The translations under genes and the position numbers were made by a program. DNA of 64,000 bases from Senegalimassilia faecalis (lineage in GTDB: Bacteria; Actinomycetota; Coriobacteriia; Coriobacteriales; Eggerthellaceae): assembly GCF_004135645.1 (NCBI RefSeq), contig NZ_SDPW01000001.1:930001-994000 (forward strand). Direction: 5' to 3'. Shown one piece after another: positions 51,674 to 60,939 of this stretch. The notes beneath the pieces are model-generated. The model did no database searches. It saw nothing but the letters and a program-made list of their open reading frames with translations, and was not told where the DNA came from. Numbering within the stretch: the first letter of the stretch is position 1; each line of letters starts with the position of its first letter.

Positions 51674-53026
51674 ATGCTCTATCTCTCTCAAATGCTGGGG
51701 AAGCCGGTTGTGGACTCAACCGGTGAGAAAATCGGCACCGTTTCCGACCTTGCCATCTCTACGGGCGAGGTTTTTCCGCGTATCACCAGCCTGGCCTTCC
51801 AGGGGCCGGGCAAAATCCCGTTCATGATCTCGTGGCGCAAGTACGTCGACGAATTCGACGACGACGGCATCACGCTGCAGGTTGAGGCGCACGACATCCG
51901 CTTCAGCTATCTGCAGCCCGACGAGGTGCTGCTTGCGCGCGACCTTATGAACCGCCAGATTGTGGACACGCAAGGCCTGAAAGTCGTGCGCGTAAACGAC
52001 CTGAAGCTTTCTGTTTCCGGCTCTCAACTGCGCCTTTTAGGCGCTGAAGTGGGCGTGCGCGGCATCCTGCGCGGCCTGGCGCCGTGGCTTGAGCGCGCCG
52101 TTGTTTCCGTGGCGAAGCTGTTCGGCAAGAAAATCGACGAGCAGATCATCGCCTGGAATTACATGGACCTGCTTGACCGCGACCTGTCCGAAGTGCAGCT
52201 GTCCGTCACGCACAAGCGCCTTGACGAGTTGCACCCCGCCGACGTGGCCGACATTCTGGAGCAGCTTGACCCGCAGCAGCGCGCCAACGTGTTCCAGCAC
52301 CTCGACGATGCGCAGGCCACCGAGGCCATTTCGGAGATGGAAGACGAGTACCAGTCCGACTTCATCGAAAGCTTGGACAACAAGCAGGCCGCAAACGTGC
52401 TGGGCAACATGGACCCCGACGACGCAGCCGACATTGTGCGCGACCTGTCCTACGAGCGCGCTGAAACGTTGTTGCGCCTGATGGGTGTGGAAGATGCCGC
52501 CGAGATTCGCCGCCTTCTGGGTTACAAGGACGGCACGGCCGGCGGCATGATGACCACGCAGTACGTGTCCGTAAGAGACACCGACACCGTTGGGCACGCC
52601 ATCGAGGTTTTGCGCGAGCTGCCTGAAGACCACCCCACCGTGCACTTCGTCTACGTACTTGACGAATACGACAAGCTGGTGGGTGTGTGCTCGCTGCGCA
52701 CGTTGGTGCTGACCGACGACAAAACGCCCATGTCGCAGTGCATGTACGACGACGTTATCACCGCAACGCCTGACGAAACCGAGGAAGACGTTTCGGCCGA
52801 CATCTTCAAGTACGACCTGCCCGCCATGCCCGTGGTCGACGAGCGCGGCGCGCTTCTGGGTATCGTCACCGTCGACGACGCATGGGACGCCATCGAAGAT
52901 GACGTGCAGGGCGACAAAACGAAGACGTCCGTCCTGAAATGGGTGGGCATCGCCACCGGCTCGCTGCTGTTCTTGGCGCTGTATACGCTGGTGCTGCTGC
53001 AAATCGTCGGATTCACGGGGAGATAA
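51674..53026 (+). CDS. PRC-barrel/MgtE-N/CBS cytosolic sensor with one C-terminal membrane helix
   Basis: 450 residues from ATG 51674, behind TAAGGGA. Order: PRC-barrel-like N-terminus (YLSQMLGKPVVDSTGEKIG), MgtE N-domain (HPADVADILEQLDPQQRANV, DPDDAADIVRDLSYERAETLL), two CBS domains (TVHFVYVLDEYDKLVGVCSLR, LPAMPVVDERGALLGIVTVDD, motif pieces only), and a final membrane helix. The five-helix transport domain of MgtE is missing. The stop is 3 bases before the transporter gene. In MgtE this module binds Mg2+ and closes the pore at high Mg2+; here it probably regulates the neighbouring transporter. Confidence 0.9.
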   Translation: MLYLSQMLGKPVVDSTGEKIGTVSDLAISTGEVFPRITSLAFQGPGKIPFMISWRKYVDEFDDDGITLQVEAHDIRFSYLQPDEVLLARDLMNRQIVDTQGLKVVRVNDLKLSVSGSQLRLLGAEVGVRGILRGLAPWLERAVVSVAKLFGKKIDEQIIAWNYMDLLDRDLSEVQLSVTHKRLDELHPADVADILEQLDPQQRANVFQHLDDAQATEAISEMEDEYQSDFIESLDNKQAANVLGNMDPDDAADIVRDLSYERAETLLRLMGVEDAAEIRRLLGYKDGTAGGMMTTQYVSVRDTDTVGHAIEVLRELPEDHPTVHFVYVLDEYDKLVGVCSLRTLVLTDDKTPMSQCMYDDVITATPDETEEDVSADIFKYDLPAMPVVDERGALLGIVTVDDAWDAIEDDVQGDKTKTSVLKWVGIATGSLLFLALYTLVLLQIVGFTGR

Positions 53027-53029
53027 GCC

Positions 53030-54394
53030 ATGGTTTTGAAGCACAAGGGCAAAACCGCAGCCGCCGTCGACATCGATGCTTCCAATCCGCTTGAGCGCAG
53101 CAGCTTCAAAACCGGCGAGGCAGCACGCGGCCCCGAAGAGGCGCTGGCCACCGAAAACGCCCCTAAGCAGAAAAGCAAGCTGCTGCTTATCCTGGCCGCG
53201 CTGGGCCCCGGCATCGTCACGGCCATGGCCGGCAACGACGCTGGCGGCATTTCCACGTACTCCACCGTGGGCGCGCAGTTCGGCTTCGCCACGCTGTGGG
53301 TCATCCCCGTCATGTGCGTGCTGCTTATCGTGGTGGAAATGACCGCTGCGAAAATGGGCGCTGTCACCGGCAAGGGCTTCGCCGCGCTTATTCGCGAGTC
53401 GTTCGGCATCCGCTTGACGGCCCTGGCCATGTTTTCCCTGCTCATCGGCAATGTTTGCACCACGTTCTCAGAATTCGCCGGCATTGCCTCGGGCATGGAG
53501 ATGTTCGGCGTCACGAAATACGTGGCCGTGCCCGTGGCCGCGGTGGCTGTGTGGCTGCTTATCGTGGGCGGCAGCTATAAGCGCGTGGAGAAGGTGTTCC
53601 TTATCCTGTCGCTCGTGTTCCTAACGTACGTGGTGGCCGCGTTTTTGGCCGAGCCGAATTGGGAAGAAACGGCCATCAACACGTTTGTGCCCCACGTGGT
53701 GTCCGACCAAAGCTTCGTGTCGCTGGTCATTTCCATGATCGGCACCACCATTGCGCCGTGGATGCTGTTCTTCAACCAAAGCAACGTGGTGGAGAAGGGC
53801 GTCACGCCCGACGATCTGTTTGCGCAGAAGGTCGACGTGGTGTCCGGTACCATCGCAGCTTGTTTGGTGGCCTGGTTCATCATCGTCACCACCGGCACCG
53901 TGCTGTTCCCGCAGGGCATCACCATCAACGACGCCGCCGACGCGGCGCGCGCGCTGGCACCGTTCGCAGGCCAATACGCCGAGGCGCTGTTCGCCATCGG
54001 CTTGATTGCCGCGTCGTTTTTGGCCGCGTGTGTTCTGCCGCTGACCACGGCGTTCGTTATCTGCGAAGCATTCGGCTGGGAAGCGGGCGTGTCCTTCAAA
54101 TGGAAGGAAGCGCCGCTGTTCAAGAGCATCTTCACGTTCGTCATCGTGTTCTCCGCCGTCATCGTGCTGATTCCGAACATCAACCTTATGGGCGTCATGC
54201 TGATGGCGCAGTTCATCAACGGCCTGGTGCTGCCGGTGCTGCTGGTGTTCATGGCGCTGATCTCGTCGGACAAGCGCGTGATGGGCAAGTACAAGTCCGG
54301 CCGCGTCACCCGCGTGCTCATCTGGATCACCGTGGCCATTGTTACCGTGCTGACGGCGGTGCTGCTGGTCATGCAAGTGCTCGGCATCGGATAG
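53030..54394 (+). CDS. NRAMP-related magnesium transporter (NRMT type)
   Basis: 454 residues. After a cytosolic tail of about 45 residues come eleven helices of the NRAMP fold. The canonical metal motif DPGN of helix 1 reads DAGG (70-73), and the helix 6 methionine motif VMPHN reads IAPWM (GTTIAPWML), i.e. Met to Ala. These changes match the NRAMP-related Mg2+ transporters described from Eggerthella lenta, which carry Mg2+ and Mn2+ and are not proton-coupled. Close linkage to the MgtE-type sensor gene supports Mg2+ as the substrate. Confidence 0.9.
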   Translation: MVLKHKGKTAAAVDIDASNPLERSSFKTGEAARGPEEALATENAPKQKSKLLLILAALGPGIVTAMAGNDAGGISTYSTVGAQFGFATLWVIPVMCVLLIVVEMTAAKMGAVTGKGFAALIRESFGIRLTALAMFSLLIGNVCTTFSEFAGIASGMEMFGVTKYVAVPVAAVAVWLLIVGGSYKRVEKVFLILSLVFLTYVVAAFLAEPNWEETAINTFVPHVVSDQSFVSLVISMIGTTIAPWMLFFNQSNVVEKGVTPDDLFAQKVDVVSGTIAACLVAWFIIVTTGTVLFPQGITINDAADAARALAPFAGQYAEALFAIGLIAASFLAACVLPLTTAFVICEAFGWEAGVSFKWKEAPLFKSIFTFVIVFSAVIVLIPNINLMGVMLMAQFINGLVLPVLLVFMALISSDKRVMGKYKSGRVTRVLIWITVAIVTVLTAVLLVMQVLGIG

Positions 54395-54428
54395 CGGTGC
54401 TCTGCTGCCCTGCAAGCTCAACCATATG

Positions 54429-54467
54429 AGAAGAGGAAGGCCCCGAAAGCCTCCCTCTTCTTGTTTT
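54429..54467 (+). terminator. Terminator after the Mg2+ transporter gene
   Basis: AAGAGGAAGGC/GCCTCCCTCTT (one mismatch) followed by CTTGTTTT. Confidence 0.85.
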
Positions 54468-54642
54468 CAGGTGGCAGGAGCGAAGCCGGGTATCCCAAGC
54501 CGAAGAGCAGCGCACCTCTTGCCCGGCCGGGTTCTCTTGTGATTCTTCCCCGCGTCATCCACTCAGCCAAATTGCTGCACGCGTGTACTCAATCGGCAGC
54601 AACGGACGCAACGCAATACGGCTCAACAGCAAAACCAACCGC

Positions 54643-54671
54643 AAAAAGGGGAGGTACAATGCCTCCCCTTT
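54643..54671 (-). terminator. Terminator of the Rrf2 gene
   Basis: On the minus strand AAAGGGGAGGCA/TACCTCCCCTTTTT hairpin 22 bases after the stop. Confidence 0.85.
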
Positions 54672-54692
54672 CGTTCGCTATTCGGTTCGCTG

Positions 54693-55157
54693 CTATTCAG
54701 CCAGCAAGCGATCGATTTGCTGCTGCATCTGATGCGCGATGAATTCGTTGTCGGGCTTTTCGCTGTGCATGTAGTCAAGCAGCATCTGCAGCGTCAACGC
54801 CGACATGTGCGCGTCAATGCCGCGCTCCACCATGTTGCACGCCGACACAACGCTGCGCGCGATATCCGTTTGGCGCGTGGCGACCTTTTTGCGCTTCGCG
54901 GGGCGCTTCTGGTCGTCCGCAAGCGCGTGCATCACATCGTAAACGCTAATCTGAGCTGGGTCTTTCGCAAGACTGTAGCCGCCGTGCTTACCAGGACGCG
55001 CGGCAATGATGCCCGCATTGCGCAGCAGCTGGGCAAGCTGAATAAGGTAATCGCGGGGAATCGACATCTCCTCCGCCACGTCGCGCGACGAGCACACCGT
55101 GCCCCTTTCTGCCAAATACAGCACTGTGCGCATCCCGTATTCAGTCGAAGCTTTCAA
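54693..55157 (-). CDS. Rrf2-family transcription regulator
   Basis: 154 residues if TTG 55157 is used; it sits 8 bases after AAAGGAGG and gives the family start M-K-A-S-T-E-Y-G. The ATG seven codons upstream would overlap that ribosome site. Winged helix: RDVAEEMSIPRDYLIQLAQLLRNAGI and RPGKHGGYSLAKDP. Only two cysteines are seen, in the N-terminal half and in SACNMVE, so the three-Cys cluster motif of IscR/NsrR is absent. Target unknown; no cysteine or Fe-S genes are adjacent. Confidence 0.9.
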   Translation of the reverse strand: MKASTEYGMRTVLYLAERGTVCSSRDVAEEMSIPRDYLIQLAQLLRNAGIIAARPGKHGGYSLAKDPAQISVYDVMHALADDQKRPAKRKKVATRQTDIARSVVSACNMVERGIDAHMSALTLQMLLDYMHSEKPDNEFIAHQMQQQIDRLLAE

Positions 55158-55423
55158 GCGTATAGCCTCCTTTAACATCCTCCGCTCGCACCCTCCAGGC
55201 GAGCATCGCAGGCTGACGCGTGCAGCGTATCAGCATCCCGCTCGTTGCAGGTGAAGCATACCAAAATGCCGCACCCTTGTCTTTTCATACCGCCAAAGCG
55301 AATCTTGTCGCTCATATTCCGCTTTGCGCATATGATTGCTAGATGAAGCAATGCCTAATATTCTAGTATATTACTGTACTTTCGACCAGGGTATATAACC
55401 AGCCTACATGATTGGACTTCCCA

Positions 55424-56041
55424 ATGGCATTAAAGGAATCTACCCGAAAACTTGTGCTCGAAAAACGCGATGCGATTCCAGCCGATCAGCGCGTAAAGAA
55501 AAGCCAGCGAATCTGCGATCAACTGATGCAAATCGCGCTTCACCATGTTGACGAATCGACGAATATCTCAAGGAACGGGCTGTTCATTGCGGCCTACGAG
55601 CCTATGCGCAGCGAAGTTGACGTGCATCCGTTCTTCCGCGAAGCATTCGCGCGCGGGTGGCATGTTTGCCTGCCTTGCATGGCGAAGGATACGGAAAGCG
55701 CCAAGGCGCGTATGGTGTTTTTCGAGCTGTCCGAGAAGCGCATTTTCGACGAGCGTCCAGCATTTCTCGACCACCCGGCACAGCCGTTTCTGCTTGCCGA
55801 CTTGCATGCCCAGGGATGGCACGAGATAGATGAGGTCCTGTTCGATATCGCGGTTATTCCCATGGTCGCGTTCGACAGCACGCTTATGCGCCTAGGATAC
55901 GGCGGCGGCAACTACGACCGATTCCTGCCGAAGCTACGCCCCGATTGCCTTGTTGCCGGCGTGGCATTCGCCGAACAACAGATTCCCGTCGTCCCTACCG
56001 AGCCGCACGACCTGTCGCTCCCCCGCATCATCCGCGCCTAG
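55424..56041 (+). CDS. 5-formyltetrahydrofolate cyclo-ligase
   Basis: 205 residues from ATG 55424; a TTG four codons upstream is the alternative, and neither has a strong ribosome site. Family motifs: the N-terminal helix LVLEKRDAIP, YEPMRSEVDV, and LMRLGYGGGNYDRFL (ATP site). It converts 5-formyl-THF to 5,10-methenyl-THF with ATP. An AT-rich promoter with TATATA lies at about 55392. Confidence 0.92.
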   Translation: MALKESTRKLVLEKRDAIPADQRVKKSQRICDQLMQIALHHVDESTNISRNGLFIAAYEPMRSEVDVHPFFREAFARGWHVCLPCMAKDTESAKARMVFFELSEKRIFDERPAFLDHPAQPFLLADLHAQGWHEIDEVLFDIAVIPMVAFDSTLMRLGYGGGNYDRFLPKLRPDCLVAGVAFAEQQIPVVPTEPHDLSLPRIIRA

Positions 56042-56246
56042 CAAGCAGCAAGCCACCCGCTTGCGGGATTATTTGCAAACAAAAGCGTTCTGAAGAGCTC
56101 GCATTGCGTAACGTTTGCCCCCCTGTAAGCGGCGCGCATCAACTGCGGTCCCACCTGCGACAATACTGCGACAACATCCTTCTTGGCCAGGCAGCCCTGC
56201 GTCTTTTAGCCAGGCAGCGCCACCGGCCAACTCCTTCCTCATCGCA

Positions 56247-56276
56247 TAAAAAGAGGGTGCCCGCAGGCACCCTCTC
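56247..56276 (-). terminator. Terminator of the nhaC-type gene
   Basis: GAGGGTGCC-CGCA-GGCACCCTC; on the minus strand followed by a run of T (A at 56247-56252 on the plus strand). Confidence 0.85.
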
Positions 56277-56339
56277 ATTCCGCTTGCTTTCGCCAGCTTT
56301 CCGTCAGGCTGTCAGCTTCTGCCGGCTTTTCGCCAGCCG

Positions 56340-57986
56340 CTATTTCTTCGCGCCGAAGCTGGACTTATGCAGGCACAGCACGGCCACAACGGTCAGCACC
56401 ACGCCAAGCGCCAGGGAAATCCACGGGTTCGCCGTGAAACCAGCCACGATGTAGCACACGAAGCACACCACCATGACGGTGGTGGCATACGGCAGCTGCG
56501 TAGCCACATGACGCAGGTGGTTGCACTTCGCGCCCGCCGACGACAGGATCGTCGTGTCCGAAATCGGCGAGATGTGGTCGCCGTACACAGCACCGGCCAG
56601 CGTTGCGCCAACCGCCACCAGGAACAGAGGGTCGCCCTCGGGGAACACGCCCACCACGATGGGCAGGATCAGCGCGATGGTACCCCAGCTGGTGCCCATG
56701 GCAAAGCCGATGAAGCCCGCCACCAGGAAGATAATGCACGGCAGAATGCCCAGGCCAACGCCCAAACCGTTCAGGAAATTGCTCACGAACTCGCCCGTGC
56801 CCAGCATATAGCGGCAGCAGCCGCCCAAGCTCCACGCCAGCACCAAAATCATGATGGCGCCCACCATGGAGCGCACGCCTTCGGAGATGCTCTCCACGAA
56901 GCCGCTCAGCGTGGTCAGGCCACGCGGCAGGAACATGGCGCCAGCAACGCACAGCGCCACGGTGGCGCCGATGCACAGGCCGCTGACCGGGTCTTCGCCA
57001 ACCGCGGTGGCGAAATCGACGCCTTCGAAGAAGCCGCCCGTGTACAGCATGCCCAGGATAGAGAACACGATGAGCACCAGAATAGGCACCACCAGGTCGT
57101 GCACCTTGCCCTTTTCGGAGATGTTCAAGCCCTTGTACTCTTCCATGGCCGGCGCAGCGGACATCTCGATGTCGGACTGCTCGGTAACCACCGACTCCAG
57201 GTTCGTATGGTCGTCAAGGTTCGCCTCGGCCTTGTCGGACAGACCCATGGTGGCCATCTTTTCAAGCGCGCCGCCTTCACGCACGATTTCGCCGCGGGCC
57301 TCTTCCTCAGCCGCGCGCATCGGGCCGTAATCGTTCTTGCCCGAAATCAGCATGAAGAACACGAAGAAGATGGTCAGCAGCGCGTAGAAGTTGTACGGAA
57401 TAGATTGTACGAACGTGGTGAAACCGTCTTCGCCCAGGTAACCGCCAACCGCAACGGCCCACGAGGACACCGGCGCGATGATGCACACCGGGGCAGCCGT
57501 GGAGTCGATGATCCATGCCAGCTTTTCGTGGCTGACGCGGAATTTGTCAGTGACGGGACGCATAACGGCGCCGACCGTCAGGCAGTTGAAGTAATCGTCC
57601 ACGAAGATGATGATGCCAAGCAGCGCCGTGAGCACCTGGGCCATCTTCGCGTTCTTGATATGGGTGGACACCCACTCCGCATACGCGCGGCTGCCGCCCG
57701 CCGTGGCGATGACCACGGTCAGCGCGCCCAGCAGCGCAAGGAATAGCAGCAGCGCTCCGTTGTCGGCGATTTGCATGGCCATGGCGCTGGGCACGTCGGT
57801 AAACGCCGTGACCAGCGGGTCGACACCCACGCCGTTGAGGGTGAACTGGTAGATGACCATGCCCACGAACACGCCGATGGTCAGCGACGAGTACACCTCC
57901 TTCGTGATGAGTGCCAGAGCCAGCGCCAGCAGCGGCGGCACGATTGACCACGCGCCGGTGCTGATAAGCTCGAAAGCCTCTTCCAT
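56340..57986 (-). CDS. NhaC-family Na+/H+ antiporter-type transporter
   Basis: 548 residues from ATG 57986 behind AGGAAGGG. Eleven or so helices with GTSWGTIALILPIV and GDHISPISDTTILSSAGAKCNH, hallmarks of the NhaC superfamily. A cytosolic loop of about 75 residues (about 225-300) divides the halves. Members exchange Na+ for H+, or malate/lactate, or carry amino acids; substrate not determined. Single-gene unit. Confidence 0.88.
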   Translation of the reverse strand: MEEAFELISTGAWSIVPPLLALALALITKEVYSSLTIGVFVGMVIYQFTLNGVGVDPLVTAFTDVPSAMAMQIADNGALLLFLALLGALTVVIATAGGSRAYAEWVSTHIKNAKMAQVLTALLGIIIFVDDYFNCLTVGAVMRPVTDKFRVSHEKLAWIIDSTAAPVCIIAPVSSWAVAVGGYLGEDGFTTFVQSIPYNFYALLTIFFVFFMLISGKNDYGPMRAAEEEARGEIVREGGALEKMATMGLSDKAEANLDDHTNLESVVTEQSDIEMSAAPAMEEYKGLNISEKGKVHDLVVPILVLIVFSILGMLYTGGFFEGVDFATAVGEDPVSGLCIGATVALCVAGAMFLPRGLTTLSGFVESISEGVRSMVGAIMILVLAWSLGGCCRYMLGTGEFVSNFLNGLGVGLGILPCIIFLVAGFIGFAMGTSWGTIALILPIVVGVFPEGDPLFLVAVGATLAGAVYGDHISPISDTTILSSAGAKCNHLRHVATQLPYATTVMVVCFVCYIVAGFTANPWISLALGVVLTVVAVLCLHKSSFGAKK

Positions 57987-58305
57987 TTCCTTTCCCTTCC
58001 TAAACTCGAGGAACTTGTTGCGCACCAGTATACCCACGCCAAGCGCCCACACGCAGACGATTCCGCAGACGGGTCACACGCGAAACAAGGGGCTTAGGGC
58101 AAACGCGCACAAGTTCCCCCATGGACCGAAGCGCATTCAAGGCGCGGTACAAGCGTGTGGGCGGCTTTAGAAGACATCTATGCCACGAACTTCCTTCGAC
58201 CCCCGCAGCTGCTAACAACCTGCCGCTTCAGCCCGCAAAACACGAGAAGGGAACTTGCGGCAAGTCACCCTTCCCTGTCCTAGGTATGTTCAGCTAGCGT
58301 TTGCG
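57987..58305. other. Intergenic region (319 bp)
   Basis: Between the putP-type gene end and the nhaC-type start. It contains the putP terminator (58247-58272) and the nhaC-type promoter, not clearly visible. No gene. Confidence 0.6.
58247..58272 (-). terminator. Terminator of the SSS transporter gene
   Basis: On the minus strand AAGGGTGACTTGC/GCAAGTTCCCTT hairpin, then GTGTTTT. Confidence 0.6.
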
Positions 58306-59856
58306 CTATTTCGCTTCGCTTTCGGCGGCCAGTTCTTGCTGGTATTCGCGGTCGATGGCGCCTTCGGGCGTGGGCGGATTCACCTCGAACGGCACCGCCT
58401 TCGTGAACAGGCTGACCACCGGCACGATAACCAGCGACAGCAGCATGGCCAGCGCGCCGCAGTTGATGGGGCTGGCGATCAGCGGCGTGCCCATAAGCGT
58501 GAGCACCATGTTTCCGCTGGTCAGGCATACGCCCACGATGAAGCTGCACCACACGGCAGCCTTGGAGATGCGGCCGGAGTACAAGCCCCACAGGAACGGG
58601 CCCAAAAATGCGCCAGCAAGCGCGCCCCAGGAAATGCCCATGAGCTGCGCGATGAACGTGATGGACGAATTGTACTGCACCAGCGCCAGCGCGGCGGAAA
58701 CCACGATGAACACCACGATCAGACCGCGCATCCAGCCGAGCTTCTTTTTCTCGCTCATGCCCTTCACCACGTTGCCCTGCAGCAGGTCAAGCGTCAGCGT
58801 GGACGACGAGGTGAGCACCAGCGACGACAGCGTGGACATGCTGGCCGAAAGCACCAGCACGATCACGATGCCGATGAGCAGGTCAGGCAGCGTGGACAGC
58901 ATAGTGGGGATGATGGAGTCGTACACCGGAGCGCCGTTGGCACCCATCTCGATCTGATCAGCGTATAAGCGGCCGAAACCGCCCAGGAAGTAGCTGCCGC
59001 CAGCAACCACGAACGCGAACAACGTGGAGATGATAGCGCCCTGCTTCACGGCCGGACCAGACTTGATGGCGTAAAACTTCTGCACCATCTGCGGCAGACC
59101 CCACGTGCCCAGGCTGGTCAGCACCACCACGCCAAGCAGGTTGAACAGGTCAGGGCCGAACATGCTGACGAACGGGCCGGCCATCTGCGAGCCCTCGGCA
59201 GGAATCTGAGACAGCGTGGTGATGGCCTCGCTGAAGCCGCCGTTGTTCAGGATAACCGCCGCGATAACGGCCACAATGCCGAACAGCATGACGATGCCCT
59301 GCAGAAAGTCGTTCATGACCGTGGCCATGTAGCCGCCAAGCACCACGTACAGGCAGGTGATAACGGCCATGCCGATGACGCATACCTCGTACGGCAGGCC
59401 AAATGCCATGCCGAATAGGCGCGACAGGCCGTTGTACACGCTGGCGGTGTAGGGGATCAGGAACACGAAGATGATGGCCGCGCTGGCAATGCGCAGGCCC
59501 TTCGACTTGAAGCGCTTGCCGAAGAACTCGGGCATGGTGGTGGCACCCAAGCGGTGCGTCATCTCGCGCGTGCGCGGGCCAAGCACCCACCAGGCCAGCA
59601 AGCTGCCCAGAATAGCATTGCCGATGCCGGCCCACACGGCGGCGATGCCGTATTTCCAGCCGAACTGGCCAGCGTAGCCGACGAACACCACAGCAGAGAA
59701 GTAGCTAGTGCCGTATGCGAACGCGCTCATCCAGGGGCCGACGTTGCGGCCGCCCAGCACGAAGCCATCGACGCTTGACGTTGTACGTCTACAGTACAAC
59801 CCTACGCCGACTGCCACGCCGATGAAAATCAAAACCATGCAGATTTTTGCAACCAT
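58306..59856 (-). CDS. Sodium:solute symporter (PutP-like, SSS family)
   Basis: 516 residues from ATG 59856 behind AAAGGA. Thirteen helices. Family features FVLGGRNVGPWMSAFAYGTSYFSAVVFVGYAG (start of fold; key GxxxA-S motifs), TSLGTWGLPQMVQKF and VLSASMSTLSSLVLTSSS, in which Ser/Thr residues bind Na+. It imports an amino acid such as proline, or a carboxylate, with Na+; the substrate is not determined. Confidence 0.9.
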   Translation of the reverse strand: MVAKICMVLIFIGVAVGVGLYCRRTTSSVDGFVLGGRNVGPWMSAFAYGTSYFSAVVFVGYAGQFGWKYGIAAVWAGIGNAILGSLLAWWVLGPRTREMTHRLGATTMPEFFGKRFKSKGLRIASAAIIFVFLIPYTASVYNGLSRLFGMAFGLPYEVCVIGMAVITCLYVVLGGYMATVMNDFLQGIVMLFGIVAVIAAVILNNGGFSEAITTLSQIPAEGSQMAGPFVSMFGPDLFNLLGVVVLTSLGTWGLPQMVQKFYAIKSGPAVKQGAIISTLFAFVVAGGSYFLGGFGRLYADQIEMGANGAPVYDSIIPTMLSTLPDLLIGIVIVLVLSASMSTLSSLVLTSSSTLTLDLLQGNVVKGMSEKKKLGWMRGLIVVFIVVSAALALVQYNSSITFIAQLMGISWGALAGAFLGPFLWGLYSGRISKAAVWCSFIVGVCLTSGNMVLTLMGTPLIASPINCGALAMLLSLVIVPVVSLFTKAVPFEVNPPTPEGAIDREYQQELAAESEAK

Positions 59857-60374
59857 TAGTCTATTCCTTTATCGAGGTCTATCGAGGTACAAATGACCCG
59901 ACACTGCGCATTTCACCAGGTCAAGCTGGCGTGAAATCAATTGGTTCGCTGCGTCGAGGAGCTTTGACACGCAAGAAGCACGCGCCAAAGCGCAAAGGCG
60001 CACACGCGATTTGCCCGAGTTTCGCCAAACGAAAGCACCGAAGAGCTAACGCACGGCAGCAAATCCCGTGTGCTAGATATATCGATAGGAATAGTAGGTG
60101 TAGAAGCAAGGCTCCATTGACCCGAATTCACCGGCCTTTATCCTCGCAAGATACATTGCCTGGACATCTGCGTTCGCAAGCGCGGTGAAGCGCATGAGCG
60201 CGGCAAGCTGCAGCTGCAGACGGCAGCGAGAAGATGCAGCGGTATGTCCCTGGGCGATGTTCATGGCGCATACTCTACCACACTATTTTGGTTAAGCGTT
60301 CACAATTTCTTCAATGGTTGCGGAGATTATCCTCATATTTTGATTCTCAGTTTTAGAATATTACCCGTATTTCA

Positions 60375-60403
60375 TTGCATACTTTCATTATAGGCGCAAC
60401 AAT
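60375..60403 (+). promoter_or_regulatory. Candidate promoter for the RNA at 60480
   Basis: TTGCAT and AACAAT are 17 bases apart in an AT-rich zone. TAAAAT at 60474-60479 is an alternative -10 closer to the structured part. Confidence 0.3.
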
Positions 60404-60479
60404 TGTCCTATAGGTTTCGCACATATTTACACAGATTCGCAAATATGTTTCTTTTCGAAGGGAATCGTAACCAGTAAAA

Positions 60480-60712
60480 TACTTGGTGTCGGGAGAGCAA
60501 TCCCCTTCGGTGAGCGACATGTCATCCCCTTTTACACAGTCGCCACCGGCATTCCTGACGTTGGTATGGTGTAGCGTCGGTGCCGCGTTTTCCCCTTATC
60601 GCGACATCGTGAACAACAACACTACATCGGTCGCGCGGCTATCGGCTGCCGACCACCCCTCCTCCTCCTTGCCGACCCGCGTCCCCTCACCTATGGCGGG
60701 TCGGCCTTTTTA
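60480..60712 (+). ncRNA. Candidate structured non-coding RNA
   Basis: Between an AT-rich upstream zone and a strong terminator lies about 190 bases with consecutive hairpins: GGTG-GCGAC/GTCGC-CACC (about 60510-60558), GGCA-GACG/CGTC-TGCC (60557-60596), and CGCGAC/GTCGCG (about 60610-60650). No plausible reading frame spans it. I do not recognise SRP RNA, tmRNA, RNase P or a known riboswitch, and there is no downstream gene on this strand. Confidence 0.4.
60672..60712 (+). terminator. Strong terminator of the candidate RNA
   Basis: Perfect 10-bp stem GCCGACCCGC/GCGGGTCGGC followed by CTTTTT. Confidence 0.9.
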
Positions 60713-60723
60713 TGCCTTCATGC

Positions 60724-60766
60724 GCCCGAATGGGACAAAGGGACAGTCCCTTTGTCCCATTCGGGC
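60724..60766. repeat. Perfect 43-bp REP-like palindrome
   Basis: Arms of 21 bases, GCCCGAATGGGACAAAGGG..., meet at one A. The inner part equals the palindrome at 50465-50492 with an A for a G. Such GGGACA...TGTCCC palindromes are dispersed in many genomes; no REP-associated transposase is in the window. Confidence 0.85.
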
Positions 60767-60881
60767 ATGCCGGTGCGAGCAACAAAGCCTATCAAGAAGA
60801 ATACGTAGCGTCGAGCGCAAGCTCGACCCCAAATAGAAAGCGCCAATGGCGCGCCACCAATTTCCCCATGAGTAAAATTTG

Positions 60882-60935
60882 GTGACGCGTCCTTTGGGCG
60901 CTGACTAAAAAGGGACGAGCTTTCGCTCGTCCCTA
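60882..60935 (+). repeat. Structured intergenic repeat, copy A
   Basis: GTGACGCG, then YCCTTYGGGCG hairpin, then GGGACGAGC/GCTCGTCCC hairpin: same order as copy B at 22974-23029 (minus strand). About 80 percent of bases agree by eye. A GTCGAGC/GCTCGAC hairpin lies at 60810-60827. Confidence 0.7.
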
Positions 60936-60939
60936 CGAT

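Noticed and set aside
59905-59925. ATTTCACCAGGTCAA, another core-like match
   Set aside because: It forms its own local hairpin (ATTTCAC...GTGAAAT) and lacks symmetric arms at the expected distance.
60073-60264. 63-codon minus-strand frame
   Set aside because: Weak ribosome site, no recognisable family or membrane segment; it might be a small protein but cannot be supported.
60480-60712. SRP RNA, tmRNA or RNase P RNA
   Set aside because: The diagnostic conserved bases (for example GGAAGCAGCC of SRP, the tRNA-like CCA end of tmRNA) are absent.
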